This document shows, piece after piece, positions 16,734-25,810 of a DNA stretch of 64,000 nucleotides (within the stretch, counting starts at the first letter, position 1; every line of letters begins with the position of its first letter). Both the position numbers and the translations under genes were made by a program. Origin of the DNA: Candidatus Heimdallarchaeota archaeon (GTDB lineage: Archaea > Asgardarchaeota > Heimdallarchaeia > Heimdallarchaeales > Kariarchaeaceae). The stretch lies in contig WAMJ01000119.1 of NCBI GenBank assembly GCA_015522385.1, positions 1 to 64,000 on the forward strand. The letters run 5' to 3'. The notes beneath the pieces are model-generated. The model saw only the letters and a program-made list of their open reading frames with translations. It was not told the origin of the DNA and ran no database searches.

Positions 16734-17165
16734 GTGGCTTATCCCAAAACAGACTGGAAGAAATTCTATCTCCCGATCTACATTACATGGGTCATTCTTG
16801 GCCCAGCGCTAATCCTCATATCAAATTACCCATTTGATACACCCTTAATCGAGGCCATCGCTAACCAAGATTCATACGTACTATATCGTGTAACCTCGAT
16901 ATTCCTCATCTTTGGACTGGTCTGGCCGATAATGATTGTTGTCTACCCCGCGTTTTATGATGCCCTCCTGATCAAATTCAATTACGCGTCCCTGGGGGAG
17001 GCTCTGGCAGATCCAGCTTTCATCATGCCTTTTGCGTTCTGGGCCATCGCCTTCTATGGTCCCTTCATTTGGCTGTTCATTGCTCTCTTCTTCCACCGTA
17101 AGGCAGTGATTACTCGAGATGGAAAAGATATTCCGTGGAAGGATTTCTTAATGGGCTTTGTGTAA
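16734..17165 (+). CDS. Small membrane protein, unknown function
   Basis: A 143-residue protein with about four hydrophobic segments (near residues 12-32, 50-72, 92-112 and a shorter one around 104-120) and a short basic C-terminal tail ending F-L-M-G-F-V. No known family is recognised. The GTG at 16734 is supported by TTAATTAAT centred 26 bases upstream, which implies leaderless transcription. It converges on the unknown gene at 17174 with an 8-base gap. Confidence 0.6.
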   Translation: MAYPKTDWKKFYLPIYITWVILGPALILISNYPFDTPLIEAIANQDSYVLYRVTSIFLIFGLVWPIMIVVYPAFYDALLIKFNYASLGEALADPAFIMPFAFWAIAFYGPFIWLFIALFFHRKAVITRDGKDIPWKDFLMGFV

Positions 17166-17173
17166 ATATTAAG

Positions 17174-17998
17174 CTAAATAAGTTTGAAGAGCAACTGCAT
17201 TCTCTTAAATGTGTCCTTGAACCGCTCTTCCTCACTCATCTCAATGTCGGGATTGAAGATGGGGCAGGTTGAAATCTTGTCGAGAATAGTTAGCATGGTA
17301 TCTCCGTAGCGTCTCTTCTCGAATGTTCCGGGGAGGATCCGGGGATCTTGGGTCTCGTCGGTTATCCTGATCTCCATGATGATCTCGTAAAAGATTTTGA
17401 GGAGTGGGAGGACAATTTCATCACCTATTGCACTGTCTATTTTTCTGAGGTTCCTCTTGTTGTTCGCCAAAATAGTGGGTAGCATGAGCTGAAGAACTTT
17501 AGGCCGGTCAAGCCAGCCGTGCACATAAATGATTGAGTCAACGAGGTACTGAACCATATTATTCCCCTTCCTATCCTTGCGCAGTCTTCCCTCTGCACTC
17601 TCCACAGTGGGTATCCACTCTACGGGTGGATAGGGTCTGAAATCGACGGTCTTCTTGACCTCCTCAAGAGTGATTAATTTAAAACTACCATCGTCGTTTT
17701 TGACAATCCGGTGGTTCTCGCCTGCTTCCCAGTACTCTCCCTCAGAGTCGAAAGTCCTCCCCCTGAATTCACAGCTGTCGGTGAGTTGCAGAATCCCCGA
17801 GTATATGGACCACTCGTCATCAACTTTAGATTCCTTCTTCATCCTCATTGACTTATTAGCAACCCAGCTGAGACCGGCATCAACACCCATCAGCTCAAAA
17901 CCTGAAACAGTGTTGGGGACAAGGTACTTGATTTTGACAAGGGTGAAGCCATACTCGATATCGACATTCTGGACTGCTGCGAGGAAAGGTTCTTTCAT
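17174..17998 (-). CDS. Unknown cytoplasmic protein
   Basis: A 274-residue protein with no recognised domain. The first half is beta-rich with aromatic clusters (Y-W-E-A-G-E, W-S-I-Y-S-G), the second half helical (from about residue 145). No signal peptide or membrane helix. It lies 51 bases downstream of the large membrane protein gene on the same strand and may share its transcript. Confidence 0.55.
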   Translation of the reverse strand: MKEPFLAAVQNVDIEYGFTLVKIKYLVPNTVSGFELMGVDAGLSWVANKSMRMKKESKVDDEWSIYSGILQLTDSCEFRGRTFDSEGEYWEAGENHRIVKNDDGSFKLITLEEVKKTVDFRPYPPVEWIPTVESAEGRLRKDRKGNNMVQYLVDSIIYVHGWLDRPKVLQLMLPTILANNKRNLRKIDSAIGDEIVLPLLKIFYEIIMEIRITDETQDPRILPGTFEKRRYGDTMLTILDKISTCPIFNPDIEMSEEERFKDTFKRMQLLFKLI

Positions 17999-18049
17999 CC
18001 AAGTTAATAGGAGAGGATTAGGCTATAAATCGTTCCTTTACTTTTCGGC

Positions 18050-19672
18050 TCAGAAGGCGCTGGACACGTGTGACTGCATAACCAGACGCTGAAATAGTTC
18101 ATCGTACATTGAAACCAATGCAGCTTCAGAAATCTCTTGTGCAAGCTTCGTCCTGTTGTCAATATTCTTCCCTTGAATACTAAGCACCATCCACTTAAGC
18201 ACCTTGAACGGAATGAGAACGAAATCCCACAGTGCCTTGAGAACTAACCTACCGATTCTCTTGGTCTGCATCCCCCAGTCAATCTTCTTCTTCTCTGTAT
18301 CTTGGTCTTCTTTCTTCTCCTTTTCCTTCTTGGAGAACTTCGCTCTGAGATTGCCCGGGACTTTACCTAGTTCGGTGTAAACCTCCATGTAACGGGAGGC
18401 GAGTGCCTTGATGGGATTGATCCCCCGCGTGTCCTTGAAAAATTTGACCCAAAAGTCATAGAACATGTTTGTATACTGTACATAGGATTTGATGAGGATA
18501 TAGGGCTGGGCAATTAAAAAGATCATGAGTCCTTTGAGGTTCCCCATGAGTCTGTCCCATGGAGTAATCCGGGAATAGTGATCCTTGAGGAATTGTCGTG
18601 CACCGAAGGCAAGACCAGTGCCCAACTGCCCGAGTTCGAGATCCCCGTACTGCTCGCTGTATTCTTGTTCTTTCATAATAATTCCTTTAAGAGCACCAGT
18701 GATCATCACGTTATTCACAAGATCTTCATCTTCCTGCCCCAATTCGATCTTAGTCTGGATGTTCCTGAGGGTGTCCTCTGCCTCCTCCACAGTTAGGTGG
18801 TGTTTCTCGGCGAACTTCTTTATCGCTCTCTTCCTCCTCCACGGTTTGAGAGAGAATTCCTGCTGGAAATAGTTGAGAGCGAACTCCCTCGCTTTGTCCT
18901 CTCGAAGGTCTCTGAAATCGAGGTTGGCGAGGTTGTTGTCGCTCTGCTCCATCAGGGAAGAGATCATTTTCATCGTCTTCTTGGATACAGCCTTCTTGTC
19001 GATCCCGATGAGTGTGTTGAGTTTTTCCTGTACCTCTTCCAATTGTCCACCGATCTCCTCTTTGAAATCAACGAGTGATTCCTGATCTACGGGAGGCATG
19101 TCTAGTAAAAGAAAGCCTGCAGCTGATCCGATAAACGGTACCGCCATGATCGATTCTAGGGTCTTGTAGACAGAGGCACCCCTGTAGTTCCCCATTCGGA
19201 GGGAGAACTCCTTGGAGGCATCCCAAAGGGCGTAAGGAGGTCCAAATATACCCGCGAATGTGGAGAGGGCCATGGTCGCAGAACCGAAGAGATAGAGGTA
19301 GAGGGCTGGATTGTCTGACTGCGCAATAAGGGACAGAATCCCGAAAGCAGTCAGGGCAACAGCAGAGAGTGCAAAATCCACACTCTGTCCAACACCTTTC
19401 CTCATGGCATAGCCATGGACGACCTCGTCCACTTGATCGACAACTCCCTCTAGCTCTTTCAGAGCCTGCTCTGCCGCTCTCTTCTCGGGGTCAGAGAAAA
19501 GTAGAGCAATCTGTGAAAAGAGGGTCCGATTCATGTCGAGGAGCGGGATCAGTTCCTGGAGCCTCTTGGGAAAGAGAGCGTCGAATATAATTACGAGGAA
19601 CTGTGCGACCACGACTAGGACGAACATTGGAATTGCGAATAGATGGTTGATGACTTTACCTATCAGTCCCAC
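18050..19672 (-). CDS. Large membrane protein with cytoplasmic helical domain
   Basis: A 540-residue protein of unknown family. Hydrophobic helices occur near residues 8-30, 103-122, 128-150 and 172-192, with further amphipathic or membrane-associated segments near 385-405 and 485-510. Between them is a long charged helical region (about 200-370) rich in Glu/Lys. A Lys/Glu-rich run (K-K-E-K-E-K-K-E-D) near residue 455 looks disordered. The architecture suggests a membrane-shaping or scaffold protein rather than a transporter, but that is inference. Located between the unknown gene at 17174 and cysS on the same strand. Confidence 0.6.
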   Translation of the reverse strand: MGLIGKVINHLFAIPMFVLVVVAQFLVIIFDALFPKRLQELIPLLDMNRTLFSQIALLFSDPEKRAAEQALKELEGVVDQVDEVVHGYAMRKGVGQSVDFALSAVALTAFGILSLIAQSDNPALYLYLFGSATMALSTFAGIFGPPYALWDASKEFSLRMGNYRGASVYKTLESIMAVPFIGSAAGFLLLDMPPVDQESLVDFKEEIGGQLEEVQEKLNTLIGIDKKAVSKKTMKMISSLMEQSDNNLANLDFRDLREDKAREFALNYFQQEFSLKPWRRKRAIKKFAEKHHLTVEEAEDTLRNIQTKIELGQEDEDLVNNVMITGALKGIIMKEQEYSEQYGDLELGQLGTGLAFGARQFLKDHYSRITPWDRLMGNLKGLMIFLIAQPYILIKSYVQYTNMFYDFWVKFFKDTRGINPIKALASRYMEVYTELGKVPGNLRAKFSKKEKEKKEDQDTEKKKIDWGMQTKRIGRLVLKALWDFVLIPFKVLKWMVLSIQGKNIDNRTKLAQEISEAALVSMYDELFQRLVMQSHVSSAF

Positions 19673-19736
19673 AGTCTAGCAAAGACTTGATGGTTTATTT
19701 CTGTTTCGAGCTACAGAGGACAATTTGTCGGGAATC

Positions 19737-21167
19737 TCAGATTCTTTTCCAGACGGTCTTCCCCTTATCATCTTCAAGGCTGAACCCGAGGGATTTGAGC
19801 TTATCTCGTATAGCGTCAGAAGTCTCCCAGTCCTTCCTTTTCCTCGCCTTTCCCCGGATATCGATGATTAACTCAATGAGACCACTAACCTCCTTATCAT
19901 CCGTACCACCGTTCTCAGCCTCCGCTATACCGAGAACAGAGAGCATCCGCACAAACCTGTCGAGTACACCCTGCAGGGCGATCCCCTTGACATTCTCCCC
20001 TGATCGAGCTGCAGTGTTGACATCCTTTATGAAAGTGTGGAGAGCAGAAAGTGCATTGGGTGTGTTGAAATCATTGATAATTGCCTCTCTGAAGTGGGTG
20101 ATTGCCTGTTCACTACTCTCGACCAACGTCTCGATGAGCTCAGACTGCACAATGTCACCGTCAGTGGCCACAAGTTGCTCAAGCATTACCCGCGCGTCCT
20201 TGATCTTCTTGACTTGCTGCTGCGCATTTTTCAAGGCTTCCTCATCAAACTCCAGTGGCTTCCGGTAGTGCCCCGTGAGGATGAAGAAACGGATGTCCTC
20301 ACCTGTATACCCCTTCTTCATGATCTCCTTGAGAGTGAAGAAGTTCCCGAGCGACTTGCTCATCTTTTCCTGATTGGATGTGAGAAAGCCATTGTGTAAC
20401 CAGTAATTGACGAATCGTTCATTCGAGTAGCAGACCGACTGAGCAAGTTCGTTCTCGTGGTGTGGGAATAGTAGATCTTGACCCCCTCCGTGTATGTCGA
20501 ATGTGTGACCGAGATACTTGGTTGACATGGCAGAGCACTCTATGTGCCAACCGGGGCGCATCTTACCCCAAGGAGTATCCCAGAAGGGCTCTCCAGGTTT
20601 GGATAGCTTCATCAGAGCGAAGTCTGCTGGGCTCTCCTTGTTTAGAGTCTCGGATTCGTCAGATTGGGCTAGTGCCTCATCAAGATTGCGGTTGGAGAGC
20701 TTCCCATATTCGGGATAGCTACTGACTCTAAAGTACACGCCCGTCTCGTTGCTGTAAGCGTGACCCAAATCCACTAGTTGCTCGACCATTTCGATCATCT
20801 CGTTCATATGCTTGGTAGCGTACGGTCTGATAGTGGGAGGACGGACGTTGAGAGCCCGCATGTCATCCTCAAAGCTTTTGATCATCTCATCAGCAAGCTC
20901 CTCGATGGAGATACCCTTTTCATTCGCTCGTTTGATCATCTTGTCATCGATATCTGTGTAGTTAGATACCATAGTGACATCGTAGCCAAGAAATTCAAGA
21001 GAACGCCTGATAAAGTCGAAAACCACGGTGAACCTACCATGTCCCATGTGCGCGTGATCGTAGACAGTAGGTCCACAGACATACATCTTGACCTTTCCAT
21101 CTTCTATAGGTTCGAAATCTTCCAAGCTGTTGGTCAGTGAGTTGTAGACGCGTAGGGGTCTCGACAT
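19737..21167 (-). CDS. cysS: Cysteinyl-tRNA synthetase
   Basis: A 476-residue class I synthetase that charges tRNA-Cys. The N-terminus shows Y-N-S-L-T-N and the zinc cysteine in M-Y-V-C-G-P-T-V-Y-D, then HIGH as H-M-G-H, zinc ligands in W-H-I-E-C-S and H-H-E-N-E, and the KMSKS loop as E-K-M-S-K-S-L-G-N. The C-terminal DALR-type and helical domain is complete. Length is normal. A TTTATAATAT box (about 21193-21202 on the reverse strand) is placed for a start at or just before the ATG at 21167. The window also carries a tRNA-Cys gene 17 kb away, so this organism has the direct charging route and need not depend on SepRS/SepCysS. Confidence 0.96.
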   Translation of the reverse strand: MSRPLRVYNSLTNSLEDFEPIEDGKVKMYVCGPTVYDHAHMGHGRFTVVFDFIRRSLEFLGYDVTMVSNYTDIDDKMIKRANEKGISIEELADEMIKSFEDDMRALNVRPPTIRPYATKHMNEMIEMVEQLVDLGHAYSNETGVYFRVSSYPEYGKLSNRNLDEALAQSDESETLNKESPADFALMKLSKPGEPFWDTPWGKMRPGWHIECSAMSTKYLGHTFDIHGGGQDLLFPHHENELAQSVCYSNERFVNYWLHNGFLTSNQEKMSKSLGNFFTLKEIMKKGYTGEDIRFFILTGHYRKPLEFDEEALKNAQQQVKKIKDARVMLEQLVATDGDIVQSELIETLVESSEQAITHFREAIINDFNTPNALSALHTFIKDVNTAARSGENVKGIALQGVLDRFVRMLSVLGIAEAENGGTDDKEVSGLIELIIDIRGKARKRKDWETSDAIRDKLKSLGFSLEDDKGKTVWKRI

Positions 21168-21225
21168 AGGTATCTGTCACCTACTCTGAGAGTATATTAT
21201 AAAAGAATAGGAATAGGAAATCAAT

Positions 21226-21690
21226 TCATTCTTCAATTTTCTTGAGGACATCACTGATTCTCTGCATGATGGGAGCAAGTTGGGTGGAAAAGTAAGTTCC
21301 CACAACATTCTGGATGTACGGACGCAGTTCTTTCTCCACGGGTATAATCTCTTCCTTCAGCTTCTGGTCAATCTCGTTCATCTTCTTCTCAAGATCATTG
21401 ATCGATGCTTGAATACCCTTCATTTGCGTTTCGAGAGTTTTGATCTCGCTCTCATACTTCGCCATGGCCTGTATATCCTGAGCGATAAGAGAGGTCGAGA
21501 CCCTCTGTGACTCCTGCTCGTCTTCGAGGTAGCCTTTTTCAAGGTAGTACTTCACAGATCGGTTGAGGAGGTCGGTTGTTGTGGTACCCATCATACCAGC
21601 TCTTGATTTCAGCTTCTCTTTTAAGTCGATCTCGAACCAAAATGTGAATGGTTTTTTCCCGTCTCTGCTCCTCTCGCTCACTAATATCAA
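21226..21690 (-). CDS. Ribbon-helix-helix protein with coiled-coil tail
   Basis: A 154-residue protein. Residues about 14-50 (F-T-F-W-F-E-I-D-L-K-E-K-L then a helix-turn-helix ending Y-Y-L-E-K-G) fit the ribbon-helix-helix DNA-binding fold. Residues about 70-120 form a heptad-like coiled coil rich in Glu, Lys, Gln and Ile. A dimeric or higher-order DNA-binding protein is likely, either a repressor or an architectural factor. The start is TTG at 21690 or GTG at 21681; a GTATAAATACC box 26 bases upstream of 21690 favours transcription beginning right there. Divergent from the methyltransferase gene, it could regulate that promoter. Confidence 0.6.
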   Translation of the reverse strand: MILVSERSRDGKKPFTFWFEIDLKEKLKSRAGMMGTTTTDLLNRSVKYYLEKGYLEDEQESQRVSTSLIAQDIQAMAKYESEIKTLETQMKGIQASINDLEKKMNEIDQKLKEEIIPVEKELRPYIQNVVGTYFSTQLAPIMQRISDVLKKIEE

Positions 21691-21797
21691 TTCCTTTCTT
21701 CGTATCCGTGGTATTTATACTGTCTTTTTTGCCCGTAAACTTCTTTTCTCCAGAATCATGAAGCCTAGTTTATTTCCCCAAGGAACACTTTTCAACA

Positions 21798-22529
21798 ATG
21801 ACAGACGAGCAGTTCTTCACTGGGAGCCGCAAGACCCTCTTTGACTACTGGCAAGAAGAGTTTCGAGCGCGAAAGTTCCTCAAAGGTGGTACGAGAACTC
21901 CCATGGTCGAGTACGTCACCAGAGAGGATATAGATCTGTTGAGAAATGCCACGTGGTTGGACATCGGTGCTGGTGCAGGATTCATCCAGTCTAAAGTCGA
22001 TCCGAGAATTTACCGAATGGTCATAGCACTCGATATATCATGGGAGGGGCTGAAGGTGCACCAATGTAGGTACTCGCAGAGAATATGTGGATCGTTCTTC
22101 TCACCGCCATTTAGAAAGAGGGCTTTCGAGGTAATATCCTCCTTCTTCTGCCTCTCGGACTATCCGAATCTGCTAAAAATTGTGGACTCACTTGTGTCCT
22201 TGGCCGAGGGAGGGAAGTTCATCCTTGTGGACTACGCAGAGGGTGATGAATACTGGGAAACAAGGAAGATCAATCATGCACCAGAGCTGATTGGGAACAT
22301 CAATCTGAGATCAGAGGAATATATCTCTCAGGAAGTATATAAATTCGAAACGATTGATCTCGAATCTGTTGAGGTGAAAAGTTTCAGGACATCAACAAAG
22401 GATTTAAGCTCTGGACACCTTGAACTTCCTGAGATCATTACACGCAAATTCATTCACTGTATTTTCGTGCTTGAAAAATCTAGAAAAAATTCTGAGTTCT
22501 TTTCTTTGTCTCTCCATAGAGATTATTAA
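21798..22529 (+). CDS. SAM-dependent methyltransferase, class I
   Basis: A 243-residue protein with a Rossmann-type SAM-binding motif I W-L-D-I-G-A-G-A-G-F, acidic strand-2 end A-L-D-I-S, a post-I region S-S-F-F-C-L-S-D-Y, and a strand-5 G-G-K-F-I-L-V-D-Y. The substrate is unknown; the overall layout resembles small-molecule methyltransferases (UbiE/COQ5-like). The ATG at 21798 follows an AGTTTATTT box centred about 27 bases upstream. The gene is followed by the 7TM protein 21 bases later, which has its own TATA element within this gene's end. Confidence 0.75.
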   Translation: MTDEQFFTGSRKTLFDYWQEEFRARKFLKGGTRTPMVEYVTREDIDLLRNATWLDIGAGAGFIQSKVDPRIYRMVIALDISWEGLKVHQCRYSQRICGSFFSPPFRKRAFEVISSFFCLSDYPNLLKIVDSLVSLAEGGKFILVDYAEGDEYWETRKINHAPELIGNINLRSEEYISQEVYKFETIDLESVEVKSFRTSTKDLSSGHLELPEIITRKFIHCIFVLEKSRKNSEFFSLSLHRDY

Positions 22530-22550
22530 TGAGGAATCATACAGCAATCT

Positions 22551-23705
22551 GTGGAACCAGTCAAACTTGCAACTGCTCTCATATTCTTCATACTAACTAC
22601 ATCAATAGCCATCGTGTTATTCTACAGAAGAAAGAAGAGCGGGATCAACGCGTTGGACTGGCCGATCGGAGTGTTTACAACAACAGCCTTCATGGGACTA
22701 TTTCAAACCATCAAAGTCCTCAATCCCGAACTACCGATCTACGCACCAGATGGTGGGGCCATAGGTACAGATATCGTCCGGCTTCTCCACCTCTTTGCAC
22801 TGATCCTTTTGTTCATCATGTCGGAGGTGTTTATATCTGAGAGAATCAACACTGTTAGAACGGTCATATTCTTTTCATTAATCTCGATGTTTGGGTTAGT
22901 CACAATTTACTTCTTTTCTACTGGGACTGTTCTAAAGACAACTGAAGTTCTGGGATTTGGGAATCCTGTCTCCAACATGGACGAGGCGATATTTGATGTC
23001 CTCCAGTTCTTTACCGTGACGGAGCTAACGTACGTATATGTAGCTCAGTACAATATCACCAAATTCGATGTCTTTAAGAAATACCTCACATTCTTCGTCA
23101 TTGCTCTAGCGATCTTCTGGATAGGCTCCACTCTTGAGGTTCTCGAGCACTTCATACCAGGAGTCCCAAATTTTGATGCATTCCTTCTCGGTATACCGAC
23201 ATTTCTCATTCTGGCATATTCGTATATCTCCTTCCCCGAGTTTGTGTACCTCGCTCCCTCGGATATCACCTTCCTGCAGATCATTGATAAGTACGGAGTA
23301 GTATACTACGCAGCTGAGCTCAAGGACGAGGATCTCAACGCATCAGATTTCCTCCTAGGTCCAGGGATTACAACAGTCAACACCATGCTGGAGGATTTCA
23401 TTGGTGAGTCGGACGTCGAAATCAAGAAGTTCGTCTTCAACAAGAGGGTCATACTCTTCGAGAAGATCGGTGACATCAGGATGATCCTGCTGACTAACAA
23501 ACCAGTAAATATCCTGAAACGGGCTATGAGGTATTTCCTCAGGGAGTTCACCAAAGAGTTTGATGACCAGATTAAGGACTTCAAGGGATATCTGACCCCC
23601 TCGCCCAGTGGTAAGACACCAGATGATCTCTTCAAGCAGTGCCTTCCCATAGTACAGAATAGGAACTTCTCATCGAACTACAGGGCACAGGACTCAGCCA
23701 ACTAA
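22551..23705 (+). CDS. 7TM protein with longin/roadblock-like cytoplasmic domain
   Basis: A 384-residue protein with seven hydrophobic helices in the first 230 residues (near 6-24, 36-54, 72-95, 98-122, 145-167, 176-200 and 208-228), resembling the N-terminal 7TM sensor region of some archaeal kinases. A soluble alpha/beta domain (about 235-350) follows, starting I-I-D-K-Y-G-V-V-Y-Y and including V-I-L-F-E-K-I-G-D-I-R-M-I-L-L. That strand/helix order is like longin, roadblock or profilin-like sensor domains common in Asgard proteins. No kinase or other output domain is attached. A signalling or GTPase-docking platform is plausible but inferred. GTG at 22551 sits 26 bases after GATTATTAATG. 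Its end overlaps thiR by 12 bases. Confidence 0.65.
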   Translation: MEPVKLATALIFFILTTSIAIVLFYRRKKSGINALDWPIGVFTTTAFMGLFQTIKVLNPELPIYAPDGGAIGTDIVRLLHLFALILLFIMSEVFISERINTVRTVIFFSLISMFGLVTIYFFSTGTVLKTTEVLGFGNPVSNMDEAIFDVLQFFTVTELTYVYVAQYNITKFDVFKKYLTFFVIALAIFWIGSTLEVLEHFIPGVPNFDAFLLGIPTFLILAYSYISFPEFVYLAPSDITFLQIIDKYGVVYYAAELKDEDLNASDFLLGPGITTVNTMLEDFIGESDVEIKKFVFNKRVILFEKIGDIRMILLTNKPVNILKRAMRYFLREFTKEFDDQIKDFKGYLTPSPSGKTPDDLFKQCLPIVQNRNFSSNYRAQDSAN

Positions 23706-24584
23706 TCCGCTAAGGTAATCAACAAGTGTCTTGGGAGAGTCTGCACACAGATAGATAATCCCCTCAATCCCAACACTCGGTCTATTGACTAGAGCAAGTA
23801 GACCACCATCAGGATCAAGGTTCCCGGGGATGGTGTTTGTTACATCGAACTCTATGCCCGTCTTGTGAATATTTCTTAGAAGATCAGGTATAAACGAGAG
23901 ACCTATAACAGCTCTGTAATTGGGGTGCAGGTTGTGCAGCAGAACTAATAGTCTCGCTGTGTGTTCACTCGCCCCAAACTCTGGGTTGGAGACCTTGATC
24001 AGGTTACCCTTGTAAACGGAAACTCGTCCTGGGAAACCTGCGATATCAAGGATGGAGGAAATGCTCGTCGTCCCGTAGACTACTTGTAGACCGATCTGAG
24101 GGACAAGTCGTTTTATAGTATGCAGCTTCTGAAGTTGGGAAAATGCCGTCTCCAACCTCTGGATGATCTCTCTCCGTTCGGAGGTAAGAAGCTCGATACC
24201 ACTGTTAGTGAGGTGGCAGGAGGAGCATCCCGATAAAGTCTGGAAGATAGGGGAGACCAACATGTGGATTGAGCATCCGACCCCATTTGTTCTGAGGAGC
24301 TTGCACTGTCTGCAAATCGTCTCGACCGCAAGGACAGTGCGATTGGCTTTTCCAGTGAGGAAAAGACCTGTGATCTCGTCAGCAACCTCCCTCACTGCCA
24401 AATCCATTCTCTTGTTTAAATGTACACTATGTGCCTTTTTCCTCAGGTACTGACTGACAAGAGGCTGGGAGAGGTTGAGCTCATCAGCAATTCTCGTCTG
24501 CGTCCATCCATTTCTCTTCAGCATTTTAACCACCTCCGCTCTAACTTTTGCAAAGTAAGGTTCTTGGAGGAGTTCACAGGGCAT
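23694..24584 (-). CDS. thiR: Thiamine-responsive transcriptional repressor (HTH + ThiN domain)
   Basis: A 296-residue regulator. The N-terminus M-P-C-E-L-L leads into a helix-turn-helix (T-Q-T-R-I-A-D-E-L-N-L-S-Q-P-L-V-S-Q-Y-L). A cysteine cluster I-C-R-Q-C-K-L-L-R-T-N-G-V-G-C-S-I-H follows, and residues about 140-296 form a ThiN-type domain (thiamine phosphate synthase fold) ending G-G-L-L-A-L...G-I-E-G-I-I-Y-L. In archaea this HTH-ThiN fusion is ThiR, which uses the ThiN domain to sense thiamine phosphate rather than catalyse. The ATG at 24584 is preferred over the GTG at 24590. It is divergent from a thiamine-type ABC importer and probably represses both directions. Confidence 0.85.
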   Translation of the reverse strand: MPCELLQEPYFAKVRAEVVKMLKRNGWTQTRIADELNLSQPLVSQYLRKKAHSVHLNKRMDLAVREVADEITGLFLTGKANRTVLAVETICRQCKLLRTNGVGCSIHMLVSPIFQTLSGCSSCHLTNSGIELLTSERREIIQRLETAFSQLQKLHTIKRLVPQIGLQVVYGTTSISSILDIAGFPGRVSVYKGNLIKVSNPEFGASEHTARLLVLLHNLHPNYRAVIGLSFIPDLLRNIHKTGIEFDVTNTIPGNLDPDGGLLALVNRPSVGIEGIIYLCADSPKTLVDYLSGLVG

Positions 24585-24594
24585 CTTCACGCTA

Positions 24595-24634
24595 TATTAC
24601 CCCATTATATTATACTATAATAACCCATATATCG
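24595..24634. promoter_or_regulatory. Putative ThiR operator between thiR and the ABC importer
   Basis: Two similar direct repeats, TATTACCCCATTATAT (24595-24610) and TAATAACCCATATAT (24618-24632), have their CCCA cores 23 bases apart, about two helical turns, so both sites face the same side. The right repeat contains the TATA box for the importer (26 bases before the GTG at 24656), and the AT-rich stretch between and over the left repeat contains the reverse-strand TATA for thiR. A TTATA/TATAA inverted repeat lies between. Binding would shut both promoters. Confidence 0.5.
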
Positions 24635-24655
24635 AACCACGTCCATCTCGGAATC

Positions 24656-25810
24656 GTGAAAAAGATCAGTGCGTTCTTTATTTTACTCGTCATGCTCTCA
24701 GGCATTCATTTCACCTCAGCTAGTCTGAGATCCGATCAAGATGTCGAGTTGACAATCTATACCTACGACTCACTACTCGCCTTCCCAGGATATGACTTTA
24801 TTGGGAATTTCTCCGCATACGCAGGGATTCCAAAGGACTCTATTCGGTTGGTATCATTCAGCGACGCATCCGAAATTGTGACAAGCGCATCTCTTGAAAA
24901 GGACTCTCCAGAAGCGGATGTGCTTATCGGAATAGATAATGTCCTCGTGCACAAAGCGAGAAACGAGGAGATTCTCACACCCTATGTACCAAGCACCCTG
25001 TCCAACATCCCACAGGATCTCATAGATGGGTTGGCCTCTGACAATCTACTCACACCTTACGACTATGGAGTAATTTCTCTGTACTACGACAAGAACAAAG
25101 TGACCATCTCGGAAAATTTCACCTTGACAGATCTTATAGAGAAGGACCTAGCGAATAAGTTGGTACTGGAGAATCCTCTGCTCTCTTCACCCGGACTAGG
25201 GTTCCTGCTGTGGTCAATTGCGGAGTTCGGAGATGGAAGTGCACAGTGGGAAGAATTCTGGGAGGTTATCAGAGATGAGGGGAGACTTGTTGACTCATGG
25301 GGAGACGCATTCAATGTCTTCTCCGCGGAGGAGTCCGACCGTCCCATCATGGTCTCTTATACTTCTAGCCCTGCTTTTGGTGCATGTCTCTACGGTGACA
25401 ACTCGACTGCTGCTGCATTGACCCTTGCTGAGAACGGAAAGGTCAGAGGATGGCAACAGATCGAGGGGATTGGTCTAACCAAGAATGCCCCGAATGAGGA
25501 AATGGCCAAGAAGTTCATAGACTGGTTCATCGATCTTGATGTACAGGAGAACATCTACTTGAATCAGTGGATGTATCCCGCGATGGAGGGCATCAACATA
25601 CCCGATTGCTATAGCGATTCAACCTATGCGCCTAAGGAGATCATGGCTTACAATGACGAGCTCCCGCAAAATGTAGTCTCAGAGAATCTCGACAAATGGC
25701 TAGATCAGTGGGAGAACTTGTATCTCTCCACTAACAATTCCGCACCGTTTGAGTACTGGTTCCTAGGATTAGCATTCGTTGCAATGGTCGTCATCAAGAG
25801 ACGAAAGTGA
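24656..25810 (+). CDS. thiB: Thiamine-type ABC transporter substrate-binding protein
   Basis: A 384-residue extracellular solute-binding protein. It has an N-terminal signal sequence (M-K-K-I-S-A-F-F-I-L-L-V-M-L), the T-I-Y-T-Y-D-S-L opening typical of ThiB/TbpA, tryptophan-rich central segments, and a C-terminal anchor helix W-F-L-G-L-A-F-V-A-M-V-V-I followed by K-R-R-K. In the family it captures thiamine outside the membrane and delivers it to the permease; the neighbouring ThiR-type regulator supports thiamine as ligand. The GTG at 24656 is chosen because the signal sequence begins there and a CATATATCG box is centred 26 bases before. The permease start overlaps its stop by four bases. Confidence 0.82.
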   Translation: MKKISAFFILLVMLSGIHFTSASLRSDQDVELTIYTYDSLLAFPGYDFIGNFSAYAGIPKDSIRLVSFSDASEIVTSASLEKDSPEADVLIGIDNVLVHKARNEEILTPYVPSTLSNIPQDLIDGLASDNLLTPYDYGVISLYYDKNKVTISENFTLTDLIEKDLANKLVLENPLLSSPGLGFLLWSIAEFGDGSAQWEEFWEVIRDEGRLVDSWGDAFNVFSAEESDRPIMVSYTSSPAFGACLYGDNSTAAALTLAENGKVRGWQQIEGIGLTKNAPNEEMAKKFIDWFIDLDVQENIYLNQWMYPAMEGINIPDCYSDSTYAPKEIMAYNDELPQNVVSENLDKWLDQWENLYLSTNNSAPFEYWFLGLAFVAMVVIKRRK

